A stretch of 64,000 nucleotides of DNA from positions 3,906,001-3,970,000 of the forward strand of contig NZ_CP033831.1 of the NCBI RefSeq assembly GCF_003812745.1, given 5' to 3'. This DNA is from Serratia sp. FDAARGOS_506 (GTDB lineage: Bacteria; Pseudomonadota; Gammaproteobacteria; Enterobacterales; Enterobacteriaceae). Both the position numbers and the translations under genes were made by a program. Shown here in pieces: positions 34,347 to 43,822 of the stretch. The notes beneath the pieces were generated by a model. It worked only from the letters and a program-made list of their open reading frames with translations. It ran no database searches and had not been told where the DNA came from. The first letter of the stretch is position 1; every line of letters starts with the position of its first letter.

Positions 34347-36452
34347 ATGGCTCGCACCACCCCTATCGAACGTTACCGCAATATCGGCATCTCCGCGCAT
34401 ATCGATGCCGGCAAGACCACCACCACCGAGCGGATTCTGTTTTACACCGGGGTCAGCCACAAGCTGGGTGAAGTACATGACGGCGCGGCGACCATGGACT
34501 GGATGGCGCAGGAACAGGAGCGCGGCATCACCATCACCTCGGCGGCCACCACCTGCTTTTGGAACGGCATGCAGCATAATTATCCGCAGCACCGCATCAA
34601 TATCATCGACACCCCCGGGCACGTCGATTTCACCATTGAAGTGGAACGCTCGATGCGCGTGCTGGACGGCGCCGTGATGGTCTATGACTCGGTGGGCGGC
34701 GTGCAGCCGCAGTCGGAAACCGTCTGGCGCCAGGCCAACAAATATAAGGTGCCGCGGCTGGCGTTCGTCAACAAGATGGACCGCATCGGCGCGGACTTTT
34801 TCCGCGTGCGTAAAATGATGATCGAGCGTCTGAAAGCCAATCCGGTGCCCATCGTTATTCCGATCGGTGCCGAAGACCACTTCAGCGGCGTGGTGGATCT
34901 GGTGCGGATGAAGGCCATCCTGTGGGACGAAGCCTCGCAGGGCATGAACTTCAGCTTCGAAGAGATCCCGGCCGAGCTGCGCGATTCGGCGCAGGAGTGG
35001 CGCGAAAACATGATAGAAGCCGCCGCCGAAGCCTCGGAAGAGCTGATGGAGAAATATCTCAACCAGGTGCCGCTGAGCGAAGAGGAGATCGTCCACGGGC
35101 TGCGGGTGCGCACCGTCGCCGGCGAAATCCAGCCGATGCTGTGCGGATCGGCGTTCCGCAACAAAGGGGTGCAGCGCATGCTGGATGCGGTGATCGAACT
35201 GATGCCCTCGCCGCTCGACGTGCCACCGATGGAGGGCCACGGCGAACACGATGAAATCATCACCCGCAAAGCCGACGACAACGAAAAATTCTCGGCGCTG
35301 GCGTTCAAGCTGATGACCGACCCCTTCGTCGGCCAGCTGACCTTCGTGCGCGTCTACTCCGGGGTGCTGGCCAAAGGCAGCAGCGTTTACAACCCGATCA
35401 AGGGCAAAAAGGAGCGCATCGGCCGCATTGTTCAGATGCACGCCAACGATCGTAAGGACATCGACGAGCTGCACGCCGGCGACATCGCCGCCTGCGTCGG
35501 TCTGAAGGACGTCACTACCGGCGATACGCTGTGCGACCCCGGCGCCATCATCACGCTGGAGCGCATGACCTTCCCAGAACCGGTGATCGCCCAGGCGATC
35601 GAACCGAAAACCAAGGGCGACCAGGAGAAAATGGGCATCGCGCTTCAGCGCCTTTCTTCGGAAGATCCGTCGTTCCGCGTGCGCACCGATGAAGAATCCG
35701 GCCAGACCATTATCTACGGCATGGGCGAGCTGCACCTGGAGATCATCGTCGATCGCATGCGCCGCGAATTCGGGGTGGAGACCACCACCGGCAAACCGCA
35801 GGTGTCGTACCGCGAAACCATCCGCAAGCGGGTGGCCGACGTGGAAGGCAAGTTCGTGCGCCAGTCCGGCGGTAAAGGGCAATACGGCCACGTGGTGCTG
35901 ACCGTCGAACCCAACGAACCCGGCAAAGGCTTCGAATTCTTCGATGAGATCAAGGGCGGCGTCATTCCGGGCGAATTTATCCCGGCGGTGAAAAAAGGCG
36001 TGCTCGAGGCGCTGAACAACGGCGTGCTGGCCGGTTATCAGGTGGTGGACGTCAAGGTGCACCTGACCTTCGGTTCTTACCATGACGTCGACTCGTCGGA
36101 ACAGGCGTTCCGCATGGCGGCGATTTTCGGCTTCAAGGAGGCCTGCCGCCTGGCGGATCCGGTGATCCTTGAGCCGATCATGTCGGTGGAGGTGGAAACG
36201 CCGGAAGATTACGCCGGCAACGTGATGGGCGACCTCTCCTCACGCCGCGGTCTGGTGCAGGGCATGGAAGAGATCCCGGGCGGCGGCGGCAAGGAGATCC
36301 GCGCCAAGGTGCCGCTGTCCGAGATGTTCGGTTATTCGACCACCCTGCGGTCGATGTCGCAGGGCCGCGCCACCTACACCATGGAATTCAGCCACTACGC
36401 CGAAGCGCCGCGCAACGTGGCCGAAGAGATCATTCACCACAGCAAGCGTTAA
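34347..36452 (+). CDS. Elongation factor G paralogue
   Basis: A 701-residue translational GTPase. G1 [12 protein letters not shown] (about 17-28), switch [12 protein letters not shown]4 [10 protein letters not shown] and the complete set of five EF-G domains, ending [10 protein letters not shown]. Domain IV (about 490-610; [15 protein letters not shown]) is intact, so translocase activity is plausible. Compared with E. coli FusA there are many substitutions (for example [10 protein letters not shown] in place of MVYCAVGGVQ) and the str-operon neighbours rpsL, rpsG and tuf are absent, so this is a second EF-G rather than the housekeeping gene. AAAGG is six bases before the ATG at 34347. Possible special-condition or fusidic-acid-related factor (inference). 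Confidence 0.93.
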   Translation: MARTTPIERYRNIGISAHIDAGKTTTTERILFYTGVSHKLGEVHDGAATMDWMAQEQERGITITSAATTCFWNGMQHNYPQHRINIIDTPGHVDFTIEVERSMRVLDGAVMVYDSVGGVQPQSETVWRQANKYKVPRLAFVNKMDRIGADFFRVRKMMIERLKANPVPIVIPIGAEDHFSGVVDLVRMKAILWDEASQGMNFSFEEIPAELRDSAQEWRENMIEAAAEASEELMEKYLNQVPLSEEEIVHGLRVRTVAGEIQPMLCGSAFRNKGVQRMLDAVIELMPSPLDVPPMEGHGEHDEIITRKADDNEKFSALAFKLMTDPFVGQLTFVRVYSGVLAKGSSVYNPIKGKKERIGRIVQMHANDRKDIDELHAGDIAACVGLKDVTTGDTLCDPGAIITLERMTFPEPVIAQAIEPKTKGDQEKMGIALQRLSSEDPSFRVRTDEESGQTIIYGMGELHLEIIVDRMRREFGVETTTGKPQVSYRETIRKRVADVEGKFVRQSGGKGQYGHVVLTVEPNEPGKGFEFFDEIKGGVIPGEFIPAVKKGVLEALNNGVLAGYQVVDVKVHLTFGSYHDVDSSEQAFRMAAIFGFKEACRLADPVILEPIMSVEVETPEDYAGNVMGDLSSRRGLVQGMEEIPGGGGKEIRAKVPLSEMFGYSTTLRSMSQGRATYTMEFSHYAEAPRNVAEEIIHHSKR

Positions 36453-36458
36453 CCCTCG

Positions 36459-36479
36459 CGCCCGCCTTCGCGGCGGGCG
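36459..36479. terminator. Hairpin between convergent EF-G paralogue and DMT gene
   Basis: CGCCCGCC (36459-36466), loop TTCGC, GGCGGGCG (36472-36479). Eight perfect pairs, no T-run in either direction. Confidence 0.5.
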
Positions 36480-37448
36480 TCACCCCTGCTTGTCCTCCAG
36501 CGCTACCACCACCGGCTGTGGCTTGATGCGCATGGCATACACCACGCCGGCGATCAGGCAGACGATGCCGGCCAGCGTCAGCAGCGGCGGCCAGGCCTGA
36601 CGCAGCAGAAAGGTATAGGCCAACCCCGCCAGAATTTCGAACACGATGAGCGGCCCCACCAACACCGTCGGCAGCCGCTGGCTGGCTTCATTCCAGCACA
36701 GCGCCCCCAGCCAGGAGCAGAACACGCCGATGATCAGCATCAGCGGGATAAATACCTCGGGGCGCGGGCCGAACGGCAAGGCGAACGCCGGTTCGCTCAA
36801 CGCCAATTGGCCACAGACCGCCAGATAGCCCAGCAGCGCCAGCGGCAGCGTCACCAGCCCTTGCGCCGTGGCCCAGGTAGCCGGCCGCTGCGTCGGGTTC
36901 TCACGCAGCCAGCGCGAGTTGCGCAGCGGGAACCAGGTCCAGCACGCCACCGCCAACAATGCCAACCCCAGGCCGCTGAGATAGCACCAGCCGTCGACCT
37001 GCAGCGCGTTGCCACGCAGCTCGGCGACGTTCACGCACGCCAACCCGCAGACGATCAGCAGCAGCGCCGGCGCCAGCTTGCCCCAGGCCAGCCGCCCGTC
37101 GTGCCGGCCGTAAAACAGATTGGCGCAGATAGCGATCACCACCGGCAAGGTGCCGATGATCATGGTCGATACCGGTGCGCCGGTGCGTTGAATGGCACTG
37201 GCCAGGCACAGGTAGTACAGCAGGTTGCCGATGGCCGTCAGCTTGAGCGCCTCCAGCCAATCCTGGCGCCGCAGCTTGCGCAGGCGGCGGCGATCGAGCC
37301 AGGCCAGCGGCAAGGTGATCAGCCCGAAGGCCAGATAGCGCCCGGTGGACTGCAGCGCGGCGGGATAATCCGGCACCAGCAGCGGGCCGACGAAGATCAA
37401 TCCCCACATCAGCCCGGCGGCCAGGGCAAACACAACGCCAATAAACAT
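36480..37448 (-). CDS. DMT-superfamily (EamA) membrane transporter
   Basis: A 322-residue inner-membrane protein with ten hydrophobic segments in two EamA repeats. N-terminus MFIGVVFALAAGLMWGLIF and TGAPVSTMIIGTLPVVIAIC at the end of the first repeat are typical. Members export amino acids, metabolites or drugs; substrate unknown. GGAG is five bases before the ATG at 37448; the open frame continues upstream into the AraC gene but without similarity. It follows the AraC-family gene on the same strand by 98 bp, which may control it. Confidence 0.9.
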   Translation of the reverse strand: MFIGVVFALAAGLMWGLIFVGPLLVPDYPAALQSTGRYLAFGLITLPLAWLDRRRLRKLRRQDWLEALKLTAIGNLLYYLCLASAIQRTGAPVSTMIIGTLPVVIAICANLFYGRHDGRLAWGKLAPALLLIVCGLACVNVAELRGNALQVDGWCYLSGLGLALLAVACWTWFPLRNSRWLRENPTQRPATWATAQGLVTLPLALLGYLAVCGQLALSEPAFALPFGPRPEVFIPLMLIIGVFCSWLGALCWNEASQRLPTVLVGPLIVFEILAGLAYTFLLRQAWPPLLTLAGIVCLIAGVVYAMRIKPQPVVVALEDKQG

Positions 37449-37546
37449 AACGACTCCGACAAACGGCCGGTGCGGCCAACCCGCCCGACAAGACAGCGGC
37501 AGAGTAGCGAAAACGCGGGGAGGAATTATTGTAGCAGGTTGCTGTT

Positions 37547-38374
37547 TTAGCCCAATTTCACCTGTTTCTGGAAACGCACTGGCGTGACACCGTAGCGGTT
37601 GGCGAAGGCGCGCGTCAGGTGCGCCTGATCGGTCAGCCCCGCCGCCGCCGCCACCTGTGCGGCGGGCATGCCGCGCTCCAACATGCGTTTGGCCTGCGAC
37701 AGCCGGATCGCCATCAGCATCTGCTGCGGCGAAACATGGCATTCGGCCTTGAACTTGCGCAGGAAATGGTATGGGCTGAGCGACACCAACTCGGCCAGCT
37801 GATTGAGGGTCACCGCCTCGGCGAAGTTGTCGTGCAGGTAGCTTTTTACCACCTCGAAACGGTGCGCCGCCTCGGCTTTTTCCCGCTGCCCGGTGCGGAT
37901 ATGCGGCTGCAACAGCTCGACCGCCTCCAACAGCAACCCGTCGAGCGTAAGCGGATCGTCGGTTTGCCACAGCGTGGCGAGAATGGCGGACAGGCGCTGC
38001 GCCGCTCGCGGATCGTGGCGCACCGCATCGGTGAACCACTGGCTCCGATCGCCGGACAGCTGCTCCAGCGCCTCAGGCGCCAGATAGAGCATGCGGTAAC
38101 ACCAGCCGCCCGGCGTTTCGGCTTCGCCGGTATGCAGCTCGTCGGGGTTCATCAGCACCAGCGCGCCCGGCGCCGCCAGATGCTGCGCGCCGCGATAACG
38201 GAAACGCTCCGCCCCGGTGTCTACGGTGCCGATAGCGAAGGCGTCGTGGGTATGCGGCTCGAAGGCATAGCGCTCGATATGCGCCTGATAGAGTTCGACG
38301 CCCGGCAGATGCGACAAATGCCGGAACTGCGCGCAATCCTTCTCGAACGGAAACTGTTGTGGTACCCCTTGCAC
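37547..38374 (-). CDS. AraC-family transcriptional regulator
   Basis: A 275-residue regulator with an N-terminal cupin sensing domain (about 20-105; YAFEPHTHDAFAIGTVDTG) and a C-terminal double helix-turn-helix (about 165-270; LNQLAELVSLSPYHFLRKFK and AAAAGLTDQAHLTRAFANRY). This arrangement is common in activators of exporter genes of the neighbouring EamA type. Start codon GTG at 38374 with GAGGAGG five bases upstream. Divergent from the aldehyde dehydrogenase gene at 38571, so it could act on either side. Confidence 0.9.
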   Translation of the reverse strand: MQGVPQQFPFEKDCAQFRHLSHLPGVELYQAHIERYAFEPHTHDAFAIGTVDTGAERFRYRGAQHLAAPGALVLMNPDELHTGEAETPGGWCYRMLYLAPEALEQLSGDRSQWFTDAVRHDPRAAQRLSAILATLWQTDDPLTLDGLLLEAVELLQPHIRTGQREKAEAAHRFEVVKSYLHDNFAEAVTLNQLAELVSLSPYHFLRKFKAECHVSPQQMLMAIRLSQAKRMLERGMPAAQVAAAAGLTDQAHLTRAFANRYGVTPVRFQKQVKLG

Positions 38375-38570
38375 CCGACCTCCTCGTCCGTGCTGACAAT
38401 CTGCTCAGCATAGCCAAAACATCGCCGGTTGAGTAGCCGCCCTGGCGCTTTCGTGCCCCTCGCCTGGACGATCGCCGCCATTCGGCGTAGGGTAAAGGTC
38501 CCTGTCCCTTTCAGGCGCGCCGCATCGCGAAGCTCATCGGCCCCTGACACTCCGCAAACAAGAGGCAACA

Positions 38571-40004
38571 ATGTATCCGGATACTCAACTGTATATCGAT
38601 GGACAATGGCGCAACGCGCTGGCCGGGAAAACCCTGCCGGTCACCAACCCCGCCACCGACGAGATAATCGGTCAAGTGGCGCACGCCGCCACAGAGGATC
38701 TCGATCTGGCGCTGGCCGCCACCGAGCGCGGATTTAACGTCTGGCGCGACACTGCCGCGCATCAGCGCGCCAACCTGATGCGCAAAGCGGCGGCGCTGCT
38801 GCGCGAACGCGCCAACGCCATCGCCGCCGTCATGACGCAGGAACAGGGCAAACCGGTGGCGCAGGCCAAAATCGAAATTCTCAACGCCGCCGACGTCATC
38901 GACTGGTTCGCCGGCGAAGCCACCCGTACCTACGGGCAGATCATCCCGTCCCGCGCCCGCGACGTGCAGCAGCAAACCCTCAAGCTGCCGGTCGGCCCGG
39001 TGGCCGCCTTCACGCCGTGGAACTTCCCGATCAACCAGATCGTGCGCAAGCTGTCCGCCGCGCTGGCGGCGGGGTGTTCCATCATCGTCAAAGGCCCGGA
39101 AGAAACGCCGGCCTCGCCGGCTGAGCTGATCAAAGCCTTCGCCGACGCTGGGATCCCGGCCGGGGTGATCGCGCTGGTGTACGGCACCCCGGCGGAAATC
39201 TCGGAATACCTGATCCCGCATCCGACCATTCGCAAGATCTCCTTCACCGGCTCCACCCGCGTGGGCAAGCATCTGGCGGCGTTGGCCGGCCAGCATATGA
39301 AAAAGGCCACCATGGAGCTGGGCGGCCACGCGCCGGTGCTGATCTTCGACGACGCCGATCTCGACGCGGCGGCCAAAGAGCTGGCGCAGTCCAAGTTCCG
39401 CAACGCCGGCCAGGTCTGTATCGCCCCGACCCGCTTCCTGATCCAGCAAGGCGTTTATGAGGCCTTCGTGGAGAAATTCACCGCCGCCGTGCGTGAGCTC
39501 AAGCTCGGCAACGGGCTGGAAGATGGCGTGACCATGGGGCCGATGGTGCTGGGCCGCAGCGTCGACAATATCGAGGCGCTGGTGCAGGACGCCATCGCCC
39601 ACGGGGCGAAAGCCTGCACCGGCGGCAAGCGCGTGGCGGGCAAAGGCAACTTCTTCGAGCCGACGGTGCTGCGTGACGTGCCGCTGAGCGCGCGTGCCAT
39701 GTCGGAAGAGCCGTTTGGTCCGGTCGCCCTGCTACGCCCGTTCGCCACCTATGACGAGGCGATCGCCGAAGCCAACCGCCTGCCGTACGGGCTGGCTGCC
39801 TACGCTTACAGCCGCAACATCGCCACCGTCAATGCGCTGGGGCGCGACGTGGAGAGCGGCATGCTGAGCATCAACCACATCGGTTTCGGCCTGCCGGAAA
39901 CGCCGTTTGGCGGCGTGAAAGACTCCGGTCACGGCACCGAAGGCGGCAGCGAAGCGATCGAGTCCTACCTGGAAACCCGCTTCGTCACCGTCGCCGGCCG
40001 TTAA
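38571..40004 (+). CDS. NAD(P)-dependent aldehyde dehydrogenase, succinate-semialdehyde type
   Basis: A 477-residue ALDH of the GabD/Sad group. Cofactor loop [12 protein letters not shown] (about 145), FTGSTRVGK (about 226), catalytic Glu in MELGGHAP (about 248) and catalytic Cys in [11 protein letters not shown] (about 282). The residue set and C-terminal [12 protein letters not shown] fit succinate semialdehyde dehydrogenase, but alpha-ketoglutaric or other semialdehydes are possible. GAGG is upstream of the ATG. Its original terminator was split by the mobile element at 40045. Confidence 0.9.
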   Translation: MYPDTQLYIDGQWRNALAGKTLPVTNPATDEIIGQVAHAATEDLDLALAATERGFNVWRDTAAHQRANLMRKAAALLRERANAIAAVMTQEQGKPVAQAKIEILNAADVIDWFAGEATRTYGQIIPSRARDVQQQTLKLPVGPVAAFTPWNFPINQIVRKLSAALAAGCSIIVKGPEETPASPAELIKAFADAGIPAGVIALVYGTPAEISEYLIPHPTIRKISFTGSTRVGKHLAALAGQHMKKATMELGGHAPVLIFDDADLDAAAKELAQSKFRNAGQVCIAPTRFLIQQGVYEAFVEKFTAAVRELKLGNGLEDGVTMGPMVLGRSVDNIEALVQDAIAHGAKACTGGKRVAGKGNFFEPTVLRDVPLSARAMSEEPFGPVALLRPFATYDEAIAEANRLPYGLAAYAYSRNIATVNALGRDVESGMLSINHIGFGLPETPFGGVKDSGHGTEGGSEAIESYLETRFVTVAGR

Positions 40005-40033
40005 TCGCGCGTCGGATGAATAGCCAAAAGCCC

Positions 40034-40044
40034 CGCAGTGCGGG
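40034..40044 (+). repeat. Left copy of 11-bp target-site duplication
   Basis: CGCAGTGCGGG, directly before the left end of the IS4-like element. With the preceding AAAAGCCC it forms the left half of the former terminator hairpin of the aldehyde dehydrogenase gene. Confidence 0.75.
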
Positions 40045-40816
40045 TAATGCTGGTCAGTTAGCGTTTTTCTGAACGTATTTGTGCAGTTTTCGGTCGATAA
40101 AAGCGAGATGTCCCATGTGGCTCCTGCACCTCGACCGAGCCAGGGGCCGAAGGCGCGGCCCCTGGCAACCCGCGCCTTTGCCCTATCAGACGGTTGGCTT
40201 TGCCAACTTTACTCAGCCCATCCCTGGGCCTCGCCCCTTCGGGGCCGCTGCAAGCAGCGTTCAAATCTGCTCCAGGCAGATTTGTCCTCTCTCCGCCATA
40301 GCGCATTGAGGCCGGTTGCGACAGGCGTCCCTGCCTGTCTCACCTGAAACCGCCGTCCATGGCGGTTTCTCCTAATGCGCTATGCTTGCGTTCGGCGTCT
40401 TCAAGGGCGCCTTACACTGTGCTCATCTCCAACTTCTCTTCTCTGCCATAACCTCATAAAGGACGGGTTGCCCGGTAGCCACCAGCTCGGGTGTTGACCT
40501 TTGGCGCGCATCACCGGCTGCCGAGCAAGACGGCATTGTCAGGGGCAACCGGCCAGGGAAGGCCGGTTGAGGCGAGACTAACAGGGACGTTTGTCGCATC
40601 CGACCCGCCCGACAATGCAGACGCGGCGAGGGTATCCGCAAAGCGGACAGACGGTGTTAAGCAAGGGCGCGGGTGGAGGGGCCGCGCCTTCGGCCCCTCC
40701 AATTGCCGTTCATTGTAGTAACAGAGAAATTCTGGGCATTTACGGCAATTCATCCTGCACGCCACGTACAGAGACTGAATAAAAAAATGCCAGTCAGGCT
40801 TAAGTGACCAGCATTA
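40045..40816. mobile_element. Non-autonomous IS4-like element (MITE-type), 772 bp
   Basis: The left end TAATGCTGGTCAGTTA (40045-40060) and the complement of the right end, TAATGCTGGTCACTTA (40801-40816), are 16-bp terminal inverted repeats with one mismatch, resembling the ends of IS4 as I remember them (TAATGCCGATCAGTTA). An 11-bp direct repeat flanks the element. There is no transposase, only short shadow frames. The interior is a chain of perfect short hairpins, and a 42-bp block (40141-40182) recurs inverted at 40659-40700 with few changes. It interrupts a rho-independent terminator. Confidence 0.75.
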
Positions 40817-40827
40817 CGCAGTACGGG
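40817..40827 (+). repeat. Right copy of 11-bp target-site duplication
   Basis: CGCAGTACGGG, ten of eleven bases identical to 40034-40044. The following GCTTTTTTTT is the right arm and T-run of the split terminator. Confidence 0.75.
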
Positions 40828-40836
40828 GCTTTTTTT

Positions 40837-40975
40837 TTACTCGCGAGCCAGTTCGAACTGCCGCCGCGCCGCCGGGGTCAGCCCCAGCATGTGAATGCAG
40901 GCATGCACCATGCCCGGCAACCGTTCGCAGCGCACCGGCACGCCCGCCTCGCGCAGCCACCCGATCGCGCCGATA
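40837..40975 (-). pseudogene. Remnant: C-terminal end of an Aes-like esterase
   Basis: On the minus strand one frame reads GWLREAGVPVRCERLPGM then VHACIHMLGLTPAARRQFEL and stops at 40837. This is the C-terminus of hormone-sensitive-lipase/acetyl-esterase family hydrolases, including the catalytic His region. The rest of that gene is missing; upstream the sequence switches frame and family near 40975. Confidence 0.65.
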
Positions 40976-41297
40976 GGACCAGCGATTGAAGATATAGCCA
41001 AGATATTCCCGCTCACGCCCCTGGATCAGGGGCTCCGGCAAATCCGCCAGCTGGTTGAACATGAAATGCCACAGGAAGATGTTCTCCTCCGGCGCGACGA
41101 AAATCGGCGGCGCCAGCCCGGGGATCACCTCCTCTGTCAGCACCAGACGTTCCACCGCCTGCGGGAAATCGCTCGCCATGGCGTAACCGATCCACATGCC
41201 AATGTCGTGGCCAACCAGTTGGTAACGTTCATGGCCCAGCTGCGCCATCATCGCGTGCAACACCGCACCAATGCTGCCGGTGTCGTAGCCGCCAGCG
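40976..41297 (-). pseudogene. Remnant: middle part of an epoxide-hydrolase-like alpha/beta hydrolase
   Basis: The minus-strand frame contains GGYDTGSIGAVLHAMMAQLG, YQLVGHDIGMWIGYAMAS (nucleophile Asp in GHDIG) and YLGYIFNRWS, characteristic of the epoxide hydrolase/haloalkane dehalogenase family. The N-terminus (about 70 residues) and C-terminus are missing: it is joined to the TetR fragment at about 41297 and to the esterase fragment near 40975, in a different frame. Confidence 0.7.
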
Positions 41298-41548
41298 TCA
41301 GTGCGGAGAACGACGGGCTCAAAACCTGGCTGGCTGAGCATCGGTTGCAGCGCACCCAGCAGATCGTCGAACGGCTGCGGCAGGCGGTGCAAGCCGGCGA
41401 ACTGCCGGCCGGCACCGACGCCGACAGCCTGGGGGACTTTTTCGCCGTCTTCCTGCACGGCCTGTCGATTCAGGCGCGTGACGGCGTCACTGAAACGCGA
41501 CTATTGGCGGCGGTAAAGGTGGCGCTCACCGCCCTGGGCGACGCTTAA
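41291..41548 (+). pseudogene. Remnant: C-terminal part of a TetR-family regulator
   Basis: The plus-strand frame from 41291 reads SVSAENDGLKTWLAEHR, then ERLRQAVQAGELPAGTDADS and LHGLSIQARDGVT, the ligand-binding C-terminal domain of a TetR regulator, stopping at 41548. The DNA-binding N-terminal ~110 residues are gone. Together with the hydrolase remnant it looks like a former divergent hydrolase-tetR pair joined by one deletion. Confidence 0.7.
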
Positions 41549-41847
41549 TCTTCCGGCAGATCGAAAATCACCAGCGTGCCTTCGCTGCCCGGCAACACGC
41601 GGTGCGGCACGCCGGCCGTGGCCTGATACAGCTGGCCGGCCTGCACCACAATCGTTTCCCCCGCCACCTGCAGCCGCAGCTGCCCGCGGATCACCAGCAG
41701 CCCTTCGCTGTAATCATGCACTTCATCCGCAATGCTGCGCTCATCCATGCGCAGCACTTTGATATTGGCCGCACCGACGCGGCCCAGCACGGTAGAACGC
41801 CAGGCCTCAGGCAGTTCGGCCGCCTGCAGGTTTAAATCGAACAGCAT
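41545..41847 (-). CDS. Cupin-domain protein, 100 residues
   Basis: A single small beta-barrel of the cupin-2 type: VHDYSEGLLVIRGQLRLQVAG (about 43-63) and AGVPHRVLPGSEGTLVIFDL at the C-terminus. The usual metal ligands are reduced (His 44 and His 81 remain). Function unknown; such proteins often bind small sugars or act as accessory sensors. Its stop overlaps the end of the TetR remnant, convergent. Confidence 0.82.
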   Translation of the reverse strand: MLFDLNLQAAELPEAWRSTVLGRVGAANIKVLRMDERSIADEVHDYSEGLLVIRGQLRLQVAGETIVVQAGQLYQATAGVPHRVLPGSEGTLVIFDLPED

Positions 41848-41941
41848 CGGTATTCCCTGTAGTTATCGAACGTAGCGGCACTCTACGCCGACTGCGGCCG
41901 GCGTGGAAAGAATCCCGGGTTGTAGCTTATGCCCGCCAGGC

Positions 41942-43822
41942 CTATACCGGCACCCGGCGGCTGATCTCCACCACCTGATCGCTGGGCAGGTAATAATAAT
42001 CCGTGACGTGCATACCGTTGCGCACCATCAGCGCGAACAGGTTGCGCTGCCAGGACGGCAACCGGTCGTTCGCCTCGCGGCGCACCACGGTTTCATGGCC
42101 GAGATAATAAGTGGCCTCGTCGAAGTTCAGGCCGCATTTTTGCGCCTCGACGTGCAGCAGCAGATGCGGGATGTTCGGCCGCTCCATAAAGCCGTAGCTG
42201 GCCACGCCGCACCAAAACCCCGGCGCCAGTTCGCGCATCACCAGGCGTTCGGCATTAGATACCCGCGGTTCATTGACGATGGCAATGGTCAGCGCCAGCA
42301 CGTTTGCATGCAACGAACCGTTGCGTTTGACGTGCCATTTCATTACCGGCGGTGTGCCTTGCAGGCTGCGGGTGAGAAATACCGCGGTGCCCGGCACGCG
42401 CGGCACGGATTCACGCTGGATTTTCGCCAGGAAATCCGCTATCGGCACCGTCGTTTCACCGAGGGTACGCGCGGCCGCCAGCACCCCGCGATGCCAGATC
42501 AGCATCACGGTATAGACCGCGGCGGCCAGCAGCAGCGGGATGTAACCGCCCTGCAACACCTTGGTCAGGTTGGCCGTCAGGAAGCTCAGATCGACCACGA
42601 AGAAACACCCCGCCACCAACAGGCTGGCGGCCAGCCCCCAGCGCCACACCTCGCGCATCGCCACGAACAGCAAGCCGGTGGTCATGATCATGGTCAGCGA
42701 GACGGCGATGCCGTAGGCGGCGGCCAAATTGTCCGAGGATTTGAAGAACACCGTCAGAAACAGCGTCACCACCATCAGCAGCCAGTTGATGGCGCCGATA
42801 TAGATCTGCCCGTAGCTTTCCTCGGTGGTTTGTTTAACCCGCAGCCGCGGCAGCCACCCCAGCTGGATTGCCTGTCGGGTCATGGAAAACGCGCCGCTGA
42901 TGATCGCCTGGCTGGCGATGATCGTCGCCAGCGTGGCCAGGATCACCAACGGGATCAGCAGCGCCGGCGGGCACAGGCGGAAGAAGATGTTTTGCGTGAC
43001 GTCGGCGCCGCTCAGGATCAGCGCGGCCTGGCCGGCGTAGTTAAGCAACAGGCTGGGAAAAACGATGCCGAACCAGGCCAGCCAAATCGGCCGTTTGCCG
43101 AAGTGCCCCATGTCGGCGTACAGCGCTTCGGCGCCGGTGACGCACAGAAACACGCCGCCCAGCACCAGGAAGCTGGTCAACCCGTTGGAGAACAGGAAAT
43201 GAATGCCGTACAGCGGGTTCAGCGCCAGTAGCACCGCCGGATGCTGGATAATGCCCCACATGCCCAGCGCAGCGATCGACAGAAACCACAGCGCCATGAT
43301 CGGCCCGAACACGCGGCCGATGCGTGCGGTACCCAACGGCTGAATGGCGAACAGACTGAGCAAAATCACCACCGCCGCCGGCAGAATATAAGGTTGCGAC
43401 GCCGGCAGCACGATGTTCAGCCCCTCGAGGGCGGAGAGCACCGAGATAGCCGGCGTGATGGCGCCGTCGCCGTAGATCAACGCCGCACCGAACAGGCCGG
43501 CGAACAGCACCAGCGGCCGGGATTTCCGCCTGCTGACCAGCAGCGACATCAGCGCCATGATGCCGCCCTCGCCGCGGTTGCCGATGCGCATGGCGAACAT
43601 GGCGTATTTGAGCGAGGTGACAATTACCAGCGTCCAGAAAATCAGCGACAGCAGGCCAAGGATCACCGGTGCCGACGGCGCATCGCCGGAGAGAAACAGC
43701 ACGGTTTTCAGGGTGTACAACGGGCTGGTGCCGATATCGCCGAACACCACGCCCAAAGCACCCAGCGCCAACGGCGCCAGGCCGGTCTTGTTCGAGGTTT
43801 CCGTATCATTGCCGACAGACAT
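41942..43822 (-). CDS. kup: Low-affinity potassium transporter Kup
   Basis: A 626-residue K+/H+ symporter of the KUP/HAK family with 12 membrane segments (about 15-455) and a cytoplasmic C-terminal domain. Signature near the N-terminus: GALGVVFGDIGTSPLYTLKT, then NRGEGGIMALMSL and YGDGAITPAISVLSALEGL. E. coli Kup is 622 residues. AAGGAG is seven bases before the ATG at 43822; the frame extends 28 codons upstream without similarity. Monocistronic. Confidence 0.95.
   Translation of the reverse strand: MSVGNDTETSNKTGLAPLALGALGVVFGDIGTSPLYTLKTVLFLSGDAPSAPVILGLLSLIFWTLVIVTSLKYAMFAMRIGNRGEGGIMALMSLLVSRRKSRPLVLFAGLFGAALIYGDGAITPAISVLSALEGLNIVLPASQPYILPAAVVILLSLFAIQPLGTARIGRVFGPIMALWFLSIAALGMWGIIQHPAVLLALNPLYGIHFLFSNGLTSFLVLGGVFLCVTGAEALYADMGHFGKRPIWLAWFGIVFPSLLLNYAGQAALILSGADVTQNIFFRLCPPALLIPLVILATLATIIASQAIISGAFSMTRQAIQLGWLPRLRVKQTTEESYGQIYIGAINWLLMVVTLFLTVFFKSSDNLAAAYGIAVSLTMIMTTGLLFVAMREVWRWGLAASLLVAGCFFVVDLSFLTANLTKVLQGGYIPLLLAAAVYTVMLIWHRGVLAAARTLGETTVPIADFLAKIQRESVPRVPGTAVFLTRSLQGTPPVMKWHVKRNGSLHANVLALTIAIVNEPRVSNAERLVMRELAPGFWCGVASYGFMERPNIPHLLLHVEAQKCGLNFDEATYYLGHETVVRREANDRLPSWQRNLFALMVRNGMHVTDYYYLPSDQVVEISRRVPV

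Noticed and set aside
34323-36083. 586-codon frame opposite the EF-G paralogue
   Set aside because: Reverse-strand shadow of a conserved GC-rich gene; no domain or ribosome site.
36480-38039. 519-codon reading of the DMT transporter gene
   Set aside because: The first ~197 codons overlap the AraC gene out of frame; the true start is the ATG at 37448 with GGAG upstream.
40058-40306. 82-codon minus-strand frame inside the mobile element
   Set aside because: Built from the hairpin repeats of the element, no ribosome site; frames like this are probably often annotated in error.
40141-40700. CRISPR-like or tandem repeat array
   Set aside because: The repeated units are inverted hairpins of varied sequence, not direct repeats with uniform spacers; no cas genes.
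40511-40765. 84-codon minus-strand frame inside the mobile element
   Set aside because: Same reason; overlaps the inverted internal repeat and has no recognisable domain.
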